Of a DNA stretch of 64,000 nucleotides, positions 45,781 to 56,511 are shown piece after piece; the first letter of the stretch is position 1; each line of letters begins with the position of its first letter. The stretch comes from Hoeflea sp. YIM 152468. Its GTDB lineage: Bacteria > Pseudomonadota > Alphaproteobacteria > Rhizobiales > Rhizobiaceae. The DNA is taken from contig NZ_JARGET010000016.1 of NCBI RefSeq assembly GCF_029210485.1, positions 84,779 through 148,778 of the forward strand, given 5' to 3'. The translations under genes and the position numbers were made by a program. Below the pieces are notes generated by a model. It ran no database searches. It saw only the letters and a program-made list of their open reading frames with translations, and had not been told where the DNA came from.

Positions 45781-47634
45781 TCAGGGGTGAAGGCGAAACA
45801 GTTGCAACGCCGCGGCCTCGGTCCCCGCGACAGGCGTGAGCCAGGCGGGCACCCTGCCCTTGTCCAATTGCGCATACAAACCCTCGGGCGCAGCCGCCGA
45901 AACCATGACGGATTGCGGATCCGTGGAGCAGAACGCCACCAGGGTCACACCGGCGCCGCGCAGAAACTTGACCGCATCGGCGGGTCTGGCGAGTGCTGCA
46001 TGCAGCTCGGTCAGCATGCCGCCCTGGTTGCGGTGGTAGGGCGCAGCCAGAACGCGATGGGGGGTGAAGCGCAGGATATGCGCTCCCAGGTTTGATGGTC
46101 CGGCGACCACGCCTGCGGGCTCACGGCTCAGGGCCTGCATGGCGGCGGCATCGGTGCAGACGGTTTCCACCTGCACCGGCAACTTGTCCGCCGCCTCGCC
46201 AAACACGGCGTTGACAGCCATGGAGATCCCGATGCCTGACAAGGCCCAGACGAAAGGCACCGAAGCCAGGGCCGATCCAGCAAAGACCAGGCCCTTTCGC
46301 AGGTTCTTCGGATCGGCATTGGCGCGCGCCCGCAGGTCGGCCACCAATCCCGCCATCGGGATAACCGAGAGCAGGTTGGCAAAAACAGCCCCCCTGATCT
46401 GCACGAGCGCAATGGCCCAGGAGACAGCCAGCAGTGCCAGCAAGACGCCATGGGCGTGAACCTGGCGGCGCTGGTGGATGCGCCAGATGCAAAGGCCCAT
46501 GGCCAGCACCGGCACCAGGTAGAACCCGCCTGCAGTCCACGGTTCCTTGCTGATTTGCGCCCATACCGGCTGCGCCTCGGTCACGCTGTCGAGCCACATG
46601 CTGACCAGCAGCGGGTCAAGATTGGCCAGCGGATTGCCAAGACACTGCGGCGCGATCAGCAGCGTGGCGCCAAGGGTTGCAGCGCCAACCAGTGCCAGCG
46701 CTGCAAGCCGGGTGCCAAGACCCCGGCGCGAAGCCGCCTCGACCGCCAGATAAAAGCTTCCCGCGCCGATCACACCGATGGAATAGAACCCGGTTGAAAG
46801 CGCATCGCAGGCGACAAAGCCATAGCGCTGCGGCGGGACGGTTATGAAGAAAACGGCCGTCAGGCTCGCTGCCATGGCAAGTGCAAAGGCTGACGCGGCT
46901 GCCTTCATGTCCTGGCCGAGCCAAAGCCACTGGACCGCAACGATGCTGGCAACGACGGCGATATGCGGCGTGGTCTCGGCGCCGATGGCAATTGCCAGAG
47001 CCGAGGCCAGGCCGGCAATGGCATGGGCAAGCACCGGTCTTCCCGGCAGCATCAGGCAGACGGCGATGATCGCGATCAATCCAAGCTGGACATTGTGATG
47101 GTCGATCGATCCCGGCTGGAACCGGTTTATCATCAGAACCGAAAGGAACCCGAGCGCCAATCCGATCAGGCGTCCGGACGGGCCTGCAAGACTGCCGCCG
47201 CCCAGCGCCACGGCATAAAACACCGGCAGCGCAGTCAGCAACGGCCAGACGAACAGGGCTGACGCTTCCGCCATGACGGGGGGGAGAAACAGCGAAAACA
47301 GCATGATCAGGTTGGCAATCGGCAGGTCGATCAATCTCGACCAGTGCATCAGCGTCCCGCCGTCCAGCCCCAGCCGGTACTGGGTCAGATCAAACCAGCC
47401 CTGGCCGGCAAGCAGATCCCTCACCTCGACCAGCCGCATGACATCGTCATTATCGGCCCCGACATAATCGGCATAGAAGCTGAAATGTATCCCGGCTGTC
47501 AGTCCGGCATAGACCAGAAAAACCAGCATCACCGGGAGGTGAAGCGGCGCCAGCGGGCTCACCCTCGCCGGTGGATTGCACCGCTCCGACGCCTGAAGAC
47601 TGGCTTTGGCGATGGCCGGACTGAACTTGGTCAC
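45781..47634 (-). CDS. GT-C fold integral membrane glycosyltransferase, STT3/AglB-like
   Basis: The protein (617 residues from the GTG at 47634, placed by GGAG six bases upstream) has about a dozen membrane helices and a C-terminal periplasmic domain (from about residue 500). Near residues 61-66 an acidic ADNDDVMR follows helix 1, the position of the GT-C catalytic Asp. SIDHHNVQ near residue 177 matches the DHH-type motif of STT3-like transferases. It is divergent from a GT2 transferase and GtrA flippase, so it could transfer a polyprenyl-linked sugar to a surface glycan. Acceptor and sugar are unknown. Confidence 0.75.
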   Translation of the reverse strand: MTKFSPAIAKASLQASERCNPPARVSPLAPLHLPVMLVFLVYAGLTAGIHFSFYADYVGADNDDVMRLVEVRDLLAGQGWFDLTQYRLGLDGGTLMHWSRLIDLPIANLIMLFSLFLPPVMAEASALFVWPLLTALPVFYAVALGGGSLAGPSGRLIGLALGFLSVLMINRFQPGSIDHHNVQLGLIAIIAVCLMLPGRPVLAHAIAGLASALAIAIGAETTPHIAVVASIVAVQWLWLGQDMKAAASAFALAMAASLTAVFFITVPPQRYGFVACDALSTGFYSIGVIGAGSFYLAVEAASRRGLGTRLAALALVGAATLGATLLIAPQCLGNPLANLDPLLVSMWLDSVTEAQPVWAQISKEPWTAGGFYLVPVLAMGLCIWRIHQRRQVHAHGVLLALLAVSWAIALVQIRGAVFANLLSVIPMAGLVADLRARANADPKNLRKGLVFAGSALASVPFVWALSGIGISMAVNAVFGEAADKLPVQVETVCTDAAAMQALSREPAGVVAGPSNLGAHILRFTPHRVLAAPYHRNQGGMLTELHAALARPADAVKFLRGAGVTLVAFCSTDPQSVMVSAAAPEGLYAQLDKGRVPAWLTPVAGTEAAALQLFRLHP

Positions 47635-47741
47635 TGGGAACTCCAAGGCACACTTTTTACGCTTGGGTTCAACCTAGCCTTAACCTTATCAAGAAATAGT
47701 AAAGCCCGGGCAAACTGCGCCCGCCATCAACGGGGTTTCCC

Positions 47742-48770
47742 ATGACCGACGGTTTGTTTGAAAGCCTCGACATCGCTGTGCTCCTTCCGTGTTACAATGA
47801 AGCGGCGACCATCGGCGAGGTCGTGGCCGGTTTTCGCGCTGCACTCCCCAGCGCCAGAATCTACGTCTACGACAACAATTCGAAAGACCAGACGGCGCTT
47901 CGCGCGGCGCTGGCCGGGGCGATTGTGGTGCGGGAACCGCGCCAGGGCAAAGGCCACGTGGTGCGGCGGATGTTTTCCGACATTGACGCAGACATCTACC
48001 TGATGGCCGATGGCGATGGCACCTATGCGCCTGCTGACGGCCCGGACCTGATCCGGACCCTGCTGACCGAGGGCAGCGACATGGTTGTCGGAACCCGCCG
48101 CGGCGTGACCGATGACGCGGGCCGGCGTGGCCATGCCTTCGGCAACTCCGTGTTCAACAGCTTGTACAAAACGATTTTCGGCAAAGACTTCACCGATATC
48201 TTTTCCGGCTACCGGGCGTTTTCCCGCCGCTTCGCCAAGAGCTTTCCGGCAATGTCGGGCGGTTTCGAAATCGAGACCGAGATGAGCGTGCATGCCTCGG
48301 TGCTGAAGCTGCCGGTCACCGAACTGGCGCTTGATTACGGACGCCGGCCCGAAGGGTCGCACTCCAAGCTTTCAACCTTCAGGGACGGGGCGAAAATCCT
48401 CTCGATGTTCGCCATGCTGATGAAGGAAACCCAGCCGTTCCGGTTTTTTTGCTATCTTAGCGGGTTGACGCTCGGGGTCTCGCTGGTGTTCATGGCGCCG
48501 GTGCTCAATGAGTATTTCCTCACCGGCCTGGTGACGCGGATGCCGACATGGGTGCTGGCCATGGCGCTGATGATGATGGCGCTGATGATTTTTTCGGCCG
48601 GCGTGATCCTCGATTCGGTGGCGCGTGGACGGGCCGAGCAGAAACGTTTCCACTATATGTCGATCGCACCGACCCGCGACGGCATCCGTTCCAACGCCGG
48701 CCCGGCCCCGCTTCCATCGGAACAGGCAGAGACCCTCCCGGCCAAGCAGGAAAGCCGCAAACGCGCTTGA
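47742..48770 (+). CDS. GT2 glycosyltransferase, GtrB-like polyprenyl-phosphate sugar transferase
   Basis: The 342-residue protein has a cytoplasmic GT2 domain (LLPCYNEAATIGEVV, then YLMADGDGTY with the metal-binding DxD) and two C-terminal membrane helices (about residues 235-300), as in GtrB and dolichyl-phosphate mannose synthase. It should charge undecaprenyl phosphate with a hexose. A Ser/Gln/Pro-rich tail of about 35 residues follows. Its stop overlaps the gtrA start. Confidence 0.88.
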   Translation: MTDGLFESLDIAVLLPCYNEAATIGEVVAGFRAALPSARIYVYDNNSKDQTALRAALAGAIVVREPRQGKGHVVRRMFSDIDADIYLMADGDGTYAPADGPDLIRTLLTEGSDMVVGTRRGVTDDAGRRGHAFGNSVFNSLYKTIFGKDFTDIFSGYRAFSRRFAKSFPAMSGGFEIETEMSVHASVLKLPVTELALDYGRRPEGSHSKLSTFRDGAKILSMFAMLMKETQPFRFFCYLSGLTLGVSLVFMAPVLNEYFLTGLVTRMPTWVLAMALMMMALMIFSAGVILDSVARGRAEQKRFHYMSIAPTRDGIRSNAGPAPLPSEQAETLPAKQESRKRA

Positions 48771-49147
48771 TGAGAAAAATCGCTTTCTTCCTGTTCGCAG
48801 GGGCAATCGGCTTTGCAGCAGACATGGCCGTGCTCTGGGTGTTCCTGCACTTCGACCTGCTCGATCCCTATACGGCGCGGGTGCTGGCGATCGGATCAGC
48901 GATGCTGTGCACCTACATGATCAACCGGACCTTCACCTTCGGCGCCTCGCATCGCCGGGTCGCGGTTGAGGGGGCGCGCTATGGCAGCGTCGGCGTCGCC
49001 TCGGCGCTGATCAACTACGCCGTCTACAGCCTGCTGATCACGCTGATTGACATCTCGCCCTATGTGGCCCTGATCCTCGGGTCGGGCTCAGCCACCGTCT
49101 TTTCCTACCTCGGCTACTCCCGGTTCGTGTTCGGTCCGGGCCGGTAG
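48770..49147 (+). CDS. gtrA: GtrA-family polyprenyl-phosphate-sugar flippase
   Basis: A 125-residue membrane protein of four helices in the GtrA family, with MRKIAFFLFAGAIGFAADM and a helix-3/4 YGSVGVASALINYAVYS segment and the end SYLGYSRFVFG. It should flip the product of the adjacent GT2 enzyme. The ATG overlaps the upstream TGA (TGATG). Confidence 0.92.
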   Translation: MRKIAFFLFAGAIGFAADMAVLWVFLHFDLLDPYTARVLAIGSAMLCTYMINRTFTFGASHRRVAVEGARYGSVGVASALINYAVYSLLITLIDISPYVALILGSGSATVFSYLGYSRFVFGPGR

Positions 49148-49179
49148 ACTGTCGCCGAGAACCGGATCATCTTCGAATT

Positions 49180-50166
49180 CTACACATTTTCCCAACTGTC
49201 GTGCCTGGCGGCACGGAAGATGGCATCGATGAATGTCTGATTGAGCACCGACTGTTCGAGCGTGAACACCTCATCATCGCTGCCGCCGGTCTTGCGGACG
49301 AAGGCCTCGGCCTGCAGGCGGTACTGCCGCACCTCGCCGAAGCGGAAGATCGTCGCCTCGTCATGACCTTGCCGCTCGAGCACCACTGTCGGGTGATCGT
49401 AAACGCCGGAATTGAAAGGCGCGGTGACTTCGATGTAGCCCGTGTCGCCATGGAAGACCATCACCTGACGCGCCGCCATCTGGGTGGAGCAATAGAAGCT
49501 CAAGTCGAAAGCGCCGAAATCGGCCTTGATGCTGGCATAGCGGTCGGTGCCGAAATCCGGATCAAACTCGACGGTGGCCTGCACCCGAAGCGGCTCCTGG
49601 CCGGTGGAGAACCGGGTTGCGACAGTCGGGTAGACGCCGATGTCGGGCAATCCACCGCCGCCGAGGGAGGCATTGTTGCGCATGTTGGACGGATCGGTGT
49701 TGAAATAGCTGAAAGCACCCTGGACATGGCGCAGACGGCCAATGGCTCCCTCGGCAATCAGCGCGCGGACCTTGTGCCATTGCGGATGGTAGGTGACCAT
49801 GAAGGCTTCGCTGACCACGACCCCGGCCGCATCCCGTGCTGCAATCAGCGCTGCGATCTCGCCGGCATTGAGCGACAGCGGTTTTTCGACCAGCACATGC
49901 TTTCCAGCCTGTGCCGCCTTGATTGCCCATTCGATGTGCTGCGAGGTGGGCAGCGGGATGTAGACGCCGTCAACATCGGGCGAGGCCAGCAATTCGTCAT
50001 AGGAGCCGAAAGCCAGCGGCACGCCGAAGCGGTCGCAGACAGCCCGGGCACGGGCATGATCGCGGCTGGCGATGGCGCTGACCACGCCGTTTTCGGAATC
50101 CTGCAATTGCGGGATAACGTAATCGCGGCCGATCTTGGCGGTGGACAGAATTCCCCATCGAAACAT
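49180..50166 (-). CDS. Gfo/Idh/MocA-family oxidoreductase
   Basis: A 328-residue NAD(P)-dependent enzyme: N-terminal Rossmann fold with [12 protein letters not shown] and [11 protein letters not shown] (the EKP motif at about residue 94), and a C-terminal sheet domain with [11 protein letters not shown]. It acts on a sugar or cyclitol that cannot be named. GGGAG precedes the ATG at 50166. It converges on gtrA. Confidence 0.9.
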   Translation of the reverse strand: MFRWGILSTAKIGRDYVIPQLQDSENGVVSAIASRDHARARAVCDRFGVPLAFGSYDELLASPDVDGVYIPLPTSQHIEWAIKAAQAGKHVLVEKPLSLNAGEIAALIAARDAAGVVVSEAFMVTYHPQWHKVRALIAEGAIGRLRHVQGAFSYFNTDPSNMRNNASLGGGGLPDIGVYPTVATRFSTGQEPLRVQATVEFDPDFGTDRYASIKADFGAFDLSFYCSTQMAARQVMVFHGDTGYIEVTAPFNSGVYDHPTVVLERQGHDEATIFRFGEVRQYRLQAEAFVRKTGGSDDEVFTLEQSVLNQTFIDAIFRAARHDSWENV

Positions 50167-50348
50167 GATTTTCTCCCAATAGCTGGCTGTGCGGCCCGCC
50201 CGGCGGCGGCAGGCCGCGTTCAAATGTAGTCATTTGGACGATGACGTCCATGGCTTGATTCACCGCGACAGCCGCGTCCCTTGCGCTGCGCGGCGCTTGT
50301 CTGGTGCCGGTCGCTGCCTCTTGCGAAAAAAAGCAAGTGCTGCAGAGC

Positions 50349-51740
50349 TCACAGGCTTACACGCGCGGCAGCCCTTTCGCGGATTTCGGCCAGCGTCCAG
50401 TCGACCAGCAGTTCGCCGTTCTGCCAGACCGGCTGCAGCAGGTTCTCGCGCTCGCCAATATCCTTGAGCGCCATGGCCACCGGCCGGTCCCTGTCGCGCA
50501 CCACCGCCTGACGGTAGCGCTTGGAGGCCTTGCCGGGATCGGTCTTGGGGTTCTTGTTGATGCCGTGCCAGGCGCCGTCGGCATCCTGCCGGGCATTGGC
50601 TTTCATGGCAAAGCGCAACGTGTCGCGGTTGACCTTCTGCAACAGCCCCGCCCCCATGCCGAAGGCGATGTTTTCGGCCGACCAGCCCTTGTCTTCCAGT
50701 CGGCCAAGAATGAGGCGTATGGTTTCGGTGGTGACGCCATCGCCCTGGATCACCCGCACCGCCGGATTGAGCACCTTGTAGCCCTTGGCGTTGAGCGAAA
50801 AGCCGAAGATCTCGCCCAGCATCTGCACCGTGTCGACCGGCACCCGCGTGGCATCGCCCGAATCAGGCCGCACCACCAGGGTGCCGCCCGACGCCTCGAC
50901 CTCGGCCTTGAGTTCCTCGCCCCAGATATTCTTGACCGCGCGGTAGAGATCATAGGAATCGGAGACCACGGCCACCAGTTTGCCCGGCCCGGAAAACTGC
51001 CTGAGCATGTTGCGGTAGGCCTCGGTCTCACGGTCCTCGCCCCAGCTGGTCATGGTCGAGTGCTCGGCGGCGGGAATGGAGAATCCCGCCATCTGCTCGT
51101 GATAGAATTTTCTGGCATAGACCAGGGCACTGACCGTGTCGGTGCCGAGGAAATTGACCAGATGGGCGACGCCGCCAATGCCCGCCTGTTCCAGCGACGT
51201 GGTGCCGCGGGCGCCAAAATCATGCAGCCGGAACGGCAGCACCTCGTCCGGGCTATCGCAGGTGCGCTCGAGCGAGGCCGCAATGATGGCCCGGGCGCCG
51301 TGCGACACGGTGGCGACCGTGGAGGGGTACCAGACCGCGCGCAGAAGCGAGGTCTCGATGAAGGTCGGCAACCAGAAGAAATCCGGATCGGTGTTGCGCA
51401 CCTGCACCAGCGGCGTGCCGGTGGGTGCGATCATGCCTTCGGGCAGCGCCTCGATCAGCAGCGGAAAATGGCCGTCGTGCCGGGTCACCAGAAGCTCCCA
51501 GCCCTGGCGGTTGAACGGCAGGCCGTGGGTGGTGATCATCTCCTCGGCTTCATTGACATCGGCCATGGTGACCTTGCGCGAGAGATAATCCTTGAGGAAC
51601 ATCTGCAGGCCGAAGAACAGCACATGATCGTATTTGCCGCCGGGACGGGTTTCGATATAGGCCGAAATCGCCTCGGTTTCGGGCGGATATTGCGCGAAAT
51701 GCGAGTATTTGTAGCTGTCGGAATTGAGAATGAGGTTCAT
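50349..51740 (-). CDS. nadV: Nicotinamide phosphoribosyltransferase (NadV/NAMPT)
   Basis: The 463-residue protein makes nicotinamide mononucleotide from nicotinamide and PRPP. It has the NAMPT opening NSDSYKYSHFAQYP, HDFGARG in the active site, SDSYD, and VVRPDSGD that binds the phosphate. It gives the cell a one-step nicotinamide salvage route instead of deamidation. No other NAD gene is next to it; it lies alone between pheT and Gfo/Idh. The ATG at 51740 starts the conserved N-terminus. Confidence 0.93.
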   Translation of the reverse strand: MNLILNSDSYKYSHFAQYPPETEAISAYIETRPGGKYDHVLFFGLQMFLKDYLSRKVTMADVNEAEEMITTHGLPFNRQGWELLVTRHDGHFPLLIEALPEGMIAPTGTPLVQVRNTDPDFFWLPTFIETSLLRAVWYPSTVATVSHGARAIIAASLERTCDSPDEVLPFRLHDFGARGTTSLEQAGIGGVAHLVNFLGTDTVSALVYARKFYHEQMAGFSIPAAEHSTMTSWGEDRETEAYRNMLRQFSGPGKLVAVVSDSYDLYRAVKNIWGEELKAEVEASGGTLVVRPDSGDATRVPVDTVQMLGEIFGFSLNAKGYKVLNPAVRVIQGDGVTTETIRLILGRLEDKGWSAENIAFGMGAGLLQKVNRDTLRFAMKANARQDADGAWHGINKNPKTDPGKASKRYRQAVVRDRDRPVAMALKDIGERENLLQPVWQNGELLVDWTLAEIRERAAARVSL

Positions 51741-51944
51741 TTTACGCACTACGCTCCATCGCCCTGCCTGATTGCCAGGCAGCATGCAGTCTCGACCGCC
51801 GGTTCGGCAAGAGCCGCAGCGCATTTGTTCGGACAGACCGTCGCTTTTGTTGCGCACCGGCAGACGCCGGTGTCTGAAAGCAGGCACAGCCAGCCGCAGC
51901 TTCGCTGGCAGGCGGAGCGGCTCGATGGCCGCTCCGGACCGGGA

Positions 51945-54356
51945 TCAGCCCCTGAGCACGCCGCCCGAGGCTTTCTCGACATTGGCGATGACCGCCTTGG
52001 CCAGTCTGTCGAGATCCTCGTCGTTGAGCGTGCGCTCACGCGGCTGGATGGTGATCTCGATGGCGACCGACTTCTTGCCTTCACCCAGCGACGGGCCTTC
52101 GAACAGGTCGAAGACATTGACGCCGGCAATCAGTTGCTTGTCGGCTCCCTGGGCGGCGCGCAGCAGCGTGGCGGCAGGTACATCGGCATCAACCACAAAG
52201 GCAAAGTCGCGGCGAACGGCCTGGAAAGCCGACAGATTGAGGCTCGGCTTGGTGCGTGTGGCTTTGCGCTTGGATTCCGGAATCACATCGACAAAGACTT
52301 CGAAGCCACAGAGCGGACCGGAGACATCCAGCGCATCGAGCGTGCTGGGGTGAAACTCGCCAAAATGGCCAAGCACGGTTTTCGGGCCGAGCTTGATCAG
52401 GCCGGACCGGCCGGGATGGTACCAGCCCGGCGCACCGCGCTCGAAAGTCAGCCGATCGGCCGGAGCGCCGCAGGCTTCGAGCACCGCAAGGGCGTCGGCC
52501 TTGGCGTCAAACACCCCGACAGGGGCGGCATTTCCATCCCAGTGCCGGCCGGAACCGGTCATCTGTCCGGTGCCGCGGCGGATGCCGCCGGCGACACGGC
52601 GCTGGCCTTCGGGCCGGTCATTCTCATAGGTGCCGGAGACCTCGAACAGCGCCACATCGCCAAACCCCCGGTCGGCATTGCGCTGGGCCGCCAGAAGCAG
52701 GCCCGGCAGCAGCGACGGGCGCATGTCCGACATGTCGGCAGCGATCGGGTTGACCAGTTGCAACTCCCGCAAACCGCCGCCGAACAGCCTGGCCTGATCG
52801 GCCGAGATGAACGACCAGGTCACCGCTTCCATCATGCCGCGGGCGGCAAGGGCGCGCTTGGCAGCGCGGCTGCGGATCTGGATCGTCGTCAGTATCCTGC
52901 CGTTGACTGCGCCGTGGCTTGCAAGCGGTTCGGGTGTGATCTTGTCGACGCCAAAAATGCGCATCACCTCTTCGACCAGATCGGCCTTGCCATCGATATC
53001 CGGCCGCCAGGAGGGAACCGCCACCTTGACCGTCTCCCCCGTTCCCGACACGTCAAAACCGAGGCCGGACAGAATGGCGCGCGATTCATCGTTGGAGACG
53101 GTGAGGCCGGTCAGGCGCTTGACTTCGGCAAAGGGGAACTCGACCACCTTCCTGGCATGGCCGTTGTAGCCGGCGATCCTGGCTTCGGCAGCGGTGCCGC
53201 CGCACATCTCGAGCACCAGTTCGGTGGTGCGCTCCAGACCCGGAACCATGTATTCGGGATCGACGCCGCGCTCGAAGCGGTAGCGCGCATCGGTGATGAT
53301 GCCGTGGCTGCGGCCGGTCTTGGCGATGTTGATCGGATCCCACAGCGCCGATTCGATCAGCACATTGGTGGTGGTCTCGTCACAGCCGGACTGTTCCCCG
53401 CCCATGATGCCGCCGATCGATTCCGGCCCATTGTCATCGGCGATGACCACATTGGCGGGATTGAGCTTGTAGGTGCGCTCATCGAGCGCGAGGATTTCCT
53501 CTCCCTCCCGGGCGCGGCGCACCACCAGGTCGCCCTTGACCTTGTCGGCATCAAAGACGTGTATCGGCCGGCCCTGATCGAAGGTCATGTAGTTGGTGAT
53601 ATCGACCAGCGCCGAGATCGGGCGCAGGCCGATGGCGAGCAGGCGCTTCTGCATCCATTTCGGGCTCGGGCCGTTGGTGACGCCGCGCACCAGCCGCCAG
53701 GCAAAGCCGGGGCACAGGCTGTCGTCGTCGAGACTGATTTTCACGGTCTGCGTGGTTTCGCCGTCAACCTTGAAGTCCGGGGCTTGGGGCTGCTTCAGCC
53801 TGCCCAGACCAGAGGCGGCCAGATCGCGGGCAATGCCGAAGATCGAGGTGCAATCGGGGCGGTTCGGGGTCAGGTTGATCTCGATAACCGGATCATCGAG
53901 ACCGGCATAGGCCGCAAACGGCGTGCCGACCGGCGCATCCTCGGGCAGGTCGATGATGCCGTCATGCTCGTCGGACATGTCGAGCTCTCTTTCCGAGCAC
54001 ATCATGCCGTGGCTTTCGACCCCGCGGATGTTGCCGACGGCAAGCGTCACATCGATGCCCGGGACATAGGTGCCCGGCTCGGCCAGCGCACCGATCAGGC
54101 CGGCGCGGGCATTGGGCGCACCGCAGACGATCTGCACCGGCGGGCCGACGCCCTTGTCGACCATCAGCACGCGCAGCTTGTCGGCATTGGGGTGCTGTTC
54201 GGCTGAGATCACCTTTGCGATGGTGAAGGGGGTGTAGGCGGCCTTGTCGTCAACCTCCTCGACCTCGAGGCCGATGGCGGTGAGGCGCTCGCAGATCTGG
54301 TCCAGGGTGGCATCGGTTTCAAGGTGATCCTTGAGCCAGGAGAGGGTGAATTTCAT
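51945..54356 (-). CDS. pheT: Phenylalanyl-tRNA synthetase beta subunit
   Basis: The 803-residue beta subunit has the tRNA-binding domain (about 40-150), B3/B4 editing domain (about 215-370), B5 domain (about 400-475) and a C-terminal anticodon-binding domain ending [16 protein letters not shown]. It pairs with PheS as an alpha2-beta2 enzyme. The ATG at 54356 follows GGAG and is 11 bases after the pheS stop. Confidence 0.97.
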   Translation of the reverse strand: MKFTLSWLKDHLETDATLDQICERLTAIGLEVEEVDDKAAYTPFTIAKVISAEQHPNADKLRVLMVDKGVGPPVQIVCGAPNARAGLIGALAEPGTYVPGIDVTLAVGNIRGVESHGMMCSERELDMSDEHDGIIDLPEDAPVGTPFAAYAGLDDPVIEINLTPNRPDCTSIFGIARDLAASGLGRLKQPQAPDFKVDGETTQTVKISLDDDSLCPGFAWRLVRGVTNGPSPKWMQKRLLAIGLRPISALVDITNYMTFDQGRPIHVFDADKVKGDLVVRRAREGEEILALDERTYKLNPANVVIADDNGPESIGGIMGGEQSGCDETTTNVLIESALWDPINIAKTGRSHGIITDARYRFERGVDPEYMVPGLERTTELVLEMCGGTAAEARIAGYNGHARKVVEFPFAEVKRLTGLTVSNDESRAILSGLGFDVSGTGETVKVAVPSWRPDIDGKADLVEEVMRIFGVDKITPEPLASHGAVNGRILTTIQIRSRAAKRALAARGMMEAVTWSFISADQARLFGGGLRELQLVNPIAADMSDMRPSLLPGLLLAAQRNADRGFGDVALFEVSGTYENDRPEGQRRVAGGIRRGTGQMTGSGRHWDGNAAPVGVFDAKADALAVLEACGAPADRLTFERGAPGWYHPGRSGLIKLGPKTVLGHFGEFHPSTLDALDVSGPLCGFEVFVDVIPESKRKATRTKPSLNLSAFQAVRRDFAFVVDADVPAATLLRAAQGADKQLIAGVNVFDLFEGPSLGEGKKSVAIEITIQPRERTLNDEDLDRLAKAVIANVEKASGGVLRG

Positions 54357-54367
54357 GATCTGTCTCC

Positions 54368-55453
54368 TTAGGCGCTCAAGCCACCAAACAATGTCGGCAT
54401 GTCGAGGGGGCGGAAGCCGTAGTGGCTGGTCCAGCGGACATCGGCATTGAAGAAATCGCGCAGGTCGGGCATGCCGTATTTGAGCATGGCGATGCGGTCG
54501 AGGCCCATGCCCCAGGCAAAGCCCTGATACTCGTCGGGATCGAGCCCGCCGGCGCGCAGCACATTGGGGTGCATCATGCCGCACCCCAGGATCTCCATCC
54601 AGTCGCTTCCCTCGCCGAACTTGACCACCGGGCCGGAGGAGCGGTCACACTGGATGTCGACCTCGAAGGAGGGCTCGGTGAACGGGAAGAAGGACGGGCG
54701 GAAGCGCATGGTGACGCTGTCGACTTCGAAGAAGCTCTTGCAGAATTCCTCGAGCACCCAGCGCAGATGGCCAACGGTTGCGGTCTTGTCGATCACCAGC
54801 CCTTCGACCTGATGGAACATCGGCGAATGGGTGGCGTCGGAATCCTGGCGGTAGGTCTTGCCCGGAATGACGATGCGGATCGGCGGAGACTCGGCTTCCA
54901 TGGTGCGGATCTGCACCGGCGAGGTGTGGGTGCGCAGCACCTTGCGCTCGCCGCTCTCGTCGGGCTGAAGAAAGAACGTGTCGTGCATTTCCCGGGCCGG
55001 ATGGCCATCGGGGAAATTCAGCGCGGTGAAATTGTAGTGGTCGGTCTCGATGTCCGGGCCTTCGGCAATGGCAAAGCCCATATCGGCAAAGATGGCGGTG
55101 ATCTCGTCGACGATCTGGCTGATCGGGTGGATGCGGCCGCGCTCGGCCGGGGACGAGCGGACCGGCAGGCTGACATCGACCGTTTCGCGCGCCAGCCGCT
55201 CGGTAATCGCCGCATCGCGCAGCTGGCTCTTGCGCGCGGCGATGGCATCGGCAATGCGGGCCTTGAGCCCGTTGATGGCCGGACCGGCTTCCTGGCGCTC
55301 CTCGGCGGACATCTTGCCCAGCCCCTTGAGCAGTTCGGAAACCGAGCCCTTCTTGCCAAGGGCTGCCACCCGCACAGCCTCGATAGCCGCCTCATCCGCG
55401 CTGGCTAGGATCTCGGCCATGATCGAAGTTTCAAGTGTCTGGTACTGGCTCAT
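54368..55453 (-). CDS. pheS: Phenylalanyl-tRNA synthetase alpha subunit
   Basis: The 361-residue class II catalytic subunit has an N-terminal coiled-coil, motif 2 with a TSPVQIRTM substrate loop, FEVDIQCD and motif 3 [13 protein letters not shown]. No phenylalanine-rich leader peptide is seen upstream. It forms an operon with pheT downstream of the rplT terminator. Confidence 0.97.
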   Translation of the reverse strand: MSQYQTLETSIMAEILASADEAAIEAVRVAALGKKGSVSELLKGLGKMSAEERQEAGPAINGLKARIADAIAARKSQLRDAAITERLARETVDVSLPVRSSPAERGRIHPISQIVDEITAIFADMGFAIAEGPDIETDHYNFTALNFPDGHPAREMHDTFFLQPDESGERKVLRTHTSPVQIRTMEAESPPIRIVIPGKTYRQDSDATHSPMFHQVEGLVIDKTATVGHLRWVLEEFCKSFFEVDSVTMRFRPSFFPFTEPSFEVDIQCDRSSGPVVKFGEGSDWMEILGCGMMHPNVLRAGGLDPDEYQGFAWGMGLDRIAMLKYGMPDLRDFFNADVRWTSHYGFRPLDMPTLFGGLSA

Positions 55454-55549
55454 GGTCTTTTACTGTCCGTAGCTGGCGGGGCGTTTCGCCCGTGCTTAAA
55501 CGAATTGGCACTTTCCCGAAACAGGGATTGCCTGATCCTGAAACGAAGA

Positions 55550-55578
55550 ATCCCGCGCCAGCCGTGCCAGCGCGGGAT
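55550..55578 (-). terminator. Hairpin terminator after rplT
   Basis: ATCCCGCGC and its exact complement pair at 9 bp around an 11-base loop, 37 bases after the rplT stop. In the gene direction TTCTTCGTTTC follows, a broken T-run. It separates rpmI-rplT from pheST. Confidence 0.65.
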
Positions 55579-55614
55579 CCCAGAATTCAAATTCTGCTTC
55601 GGGAAAACGCTGGC

Positions 55615-56016
55615 TTAGGCGACAGCGCTTTCAAACTCGTTCGGCGTAGAATCCTTGAGGTAGACAAGCGCTTTCTTGGAAGCGGCGACAAGCACGCCAA
55701 AGGCTTCCGCATCATGGATCGCCATGTCGGAAAGAACCTTGCGGTCAACCTCGATGCCCGACTTGGTCAGGCCGTCAATGAAGCGGCCATAGGTCAGGCC
55801 GTGCTCGCGCACTGCAGCGTTGATACGCTGAATCCACAGGGCGCGGAAATTGCGCTTGCGCACCTTGCGGTCGCGGTAGGCATATTGCATCGACTTGTCG
55901 ACGGCAGCCTTGGCGGCGCGGATTGTATTCTTGCGGCGTCCGTAAAAGCCCTTGGCTTTCTTCAGAACCTTCTTGTGCCTTGCATGGGCGGTAACGCCCC
56001 GTTTTACACGTGCCAT
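55615..56016 (-). CDS. rplT: 50S ribosomal protein L20
   Basis: A 133-residue basic protein with the L20 opening [18 protein letters not shown] and the internal [16 protein letters not shown]. It is needed for early 50S assembly and in other bacteria represses its own operon. It follows rpmI after 34 bases. Confidence 0.98.
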   Translation of the reverse strand: MARVKRGVTAHARHKKVLKKAKGFYGRRKNTIRAAKAAVDKSMQYAYRDRKVRKRNFRALWIQRINAAVREHGLTYGRFIDGLTKSGIEVDRKVLSDMAIHDAEAFGVLVAASKKALVYLKDSTPNEFESAVA

Positions 56017-56050
56017 ATCATGATCTCCTTAAATTCTGTGGTCCTGGCGC

Positions 56051-56251
56051 TTAGGTGCCGTAGGGAAGGAACTTCTTGACGATCTTGGCGTCAGGGTCCG
56101 AAAGGACCATGGTGCCGCGTGCGTCGCGAATGAACTTGTTGGACCGTTTGATCATGCCATGGCGTTTGCCGGCGGCGGCGGCCATAACCTTGCCGGTTGC
56201 CGTGATCTTGAACCGCTTCTTGGCAGACGCTTTCGTCTTCATCTTGGGCAT
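56051..56251 (-). CDS. rpmI: 50S ribosomal protein L35
   Basis: A 66-residue protein beginning [14 protein letters not shown] and ending in VKKFLPYG, as in all L35. AAGGAG fits the ATG at 56251; a longer upstream open frame is spurious. It lies 260 bases behind infC, in the ancestral infC-rpmI-rplT order. Confidence 0.98.
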   Translation of the reverse strand: MPKMKTKASAKKRFKITATGKVMAAAAGKRHGMIKRSNKFIRDARGTMVLSDPDAKIVKKFLPYGT

Positions 56252-56511
56252 TTCGCTACTCCTTGTCAGATCTGTCACCGTCACCTGGACGCAACAGTCA
56301 TCTTCTTGTTGGGTGAGATACAGAAGGGCGAAGTCCCCTTTTGCATCAAGCGTTGGAAACCGCCTCGGCATGCCCTGCCGGCCGGTTTGAACGCGCGCCT
56401 TATAGCCGGAGGCTGACAAAAGCGCAACGGGTGTTCGAATGAATCCGCCTGATACAAGCAAAAACCAGCCCCGGCATCCGCAGGGCCGCCTGCCTCAGGC
56501 GATCAAAATCT

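Noticed and set aside
50310..50345. Hairpin with A-run near the nadV end
   Set aside because: The stem is only 5 bp and the A-run lies inside the loop, not as a terminator tail.
50304..54206. A 1300-codon open frame on the plus strand
   Set aside because: It is antisense to nadV and pheT, both certain. High G+C gives long stop-free opposite frames, and the translation has no domain.
56051..56461. A 136-codon extended frame for rpmI
   Set aside because: L35 is about 66 residues and a good ribosome site marks the ATG at 56251.
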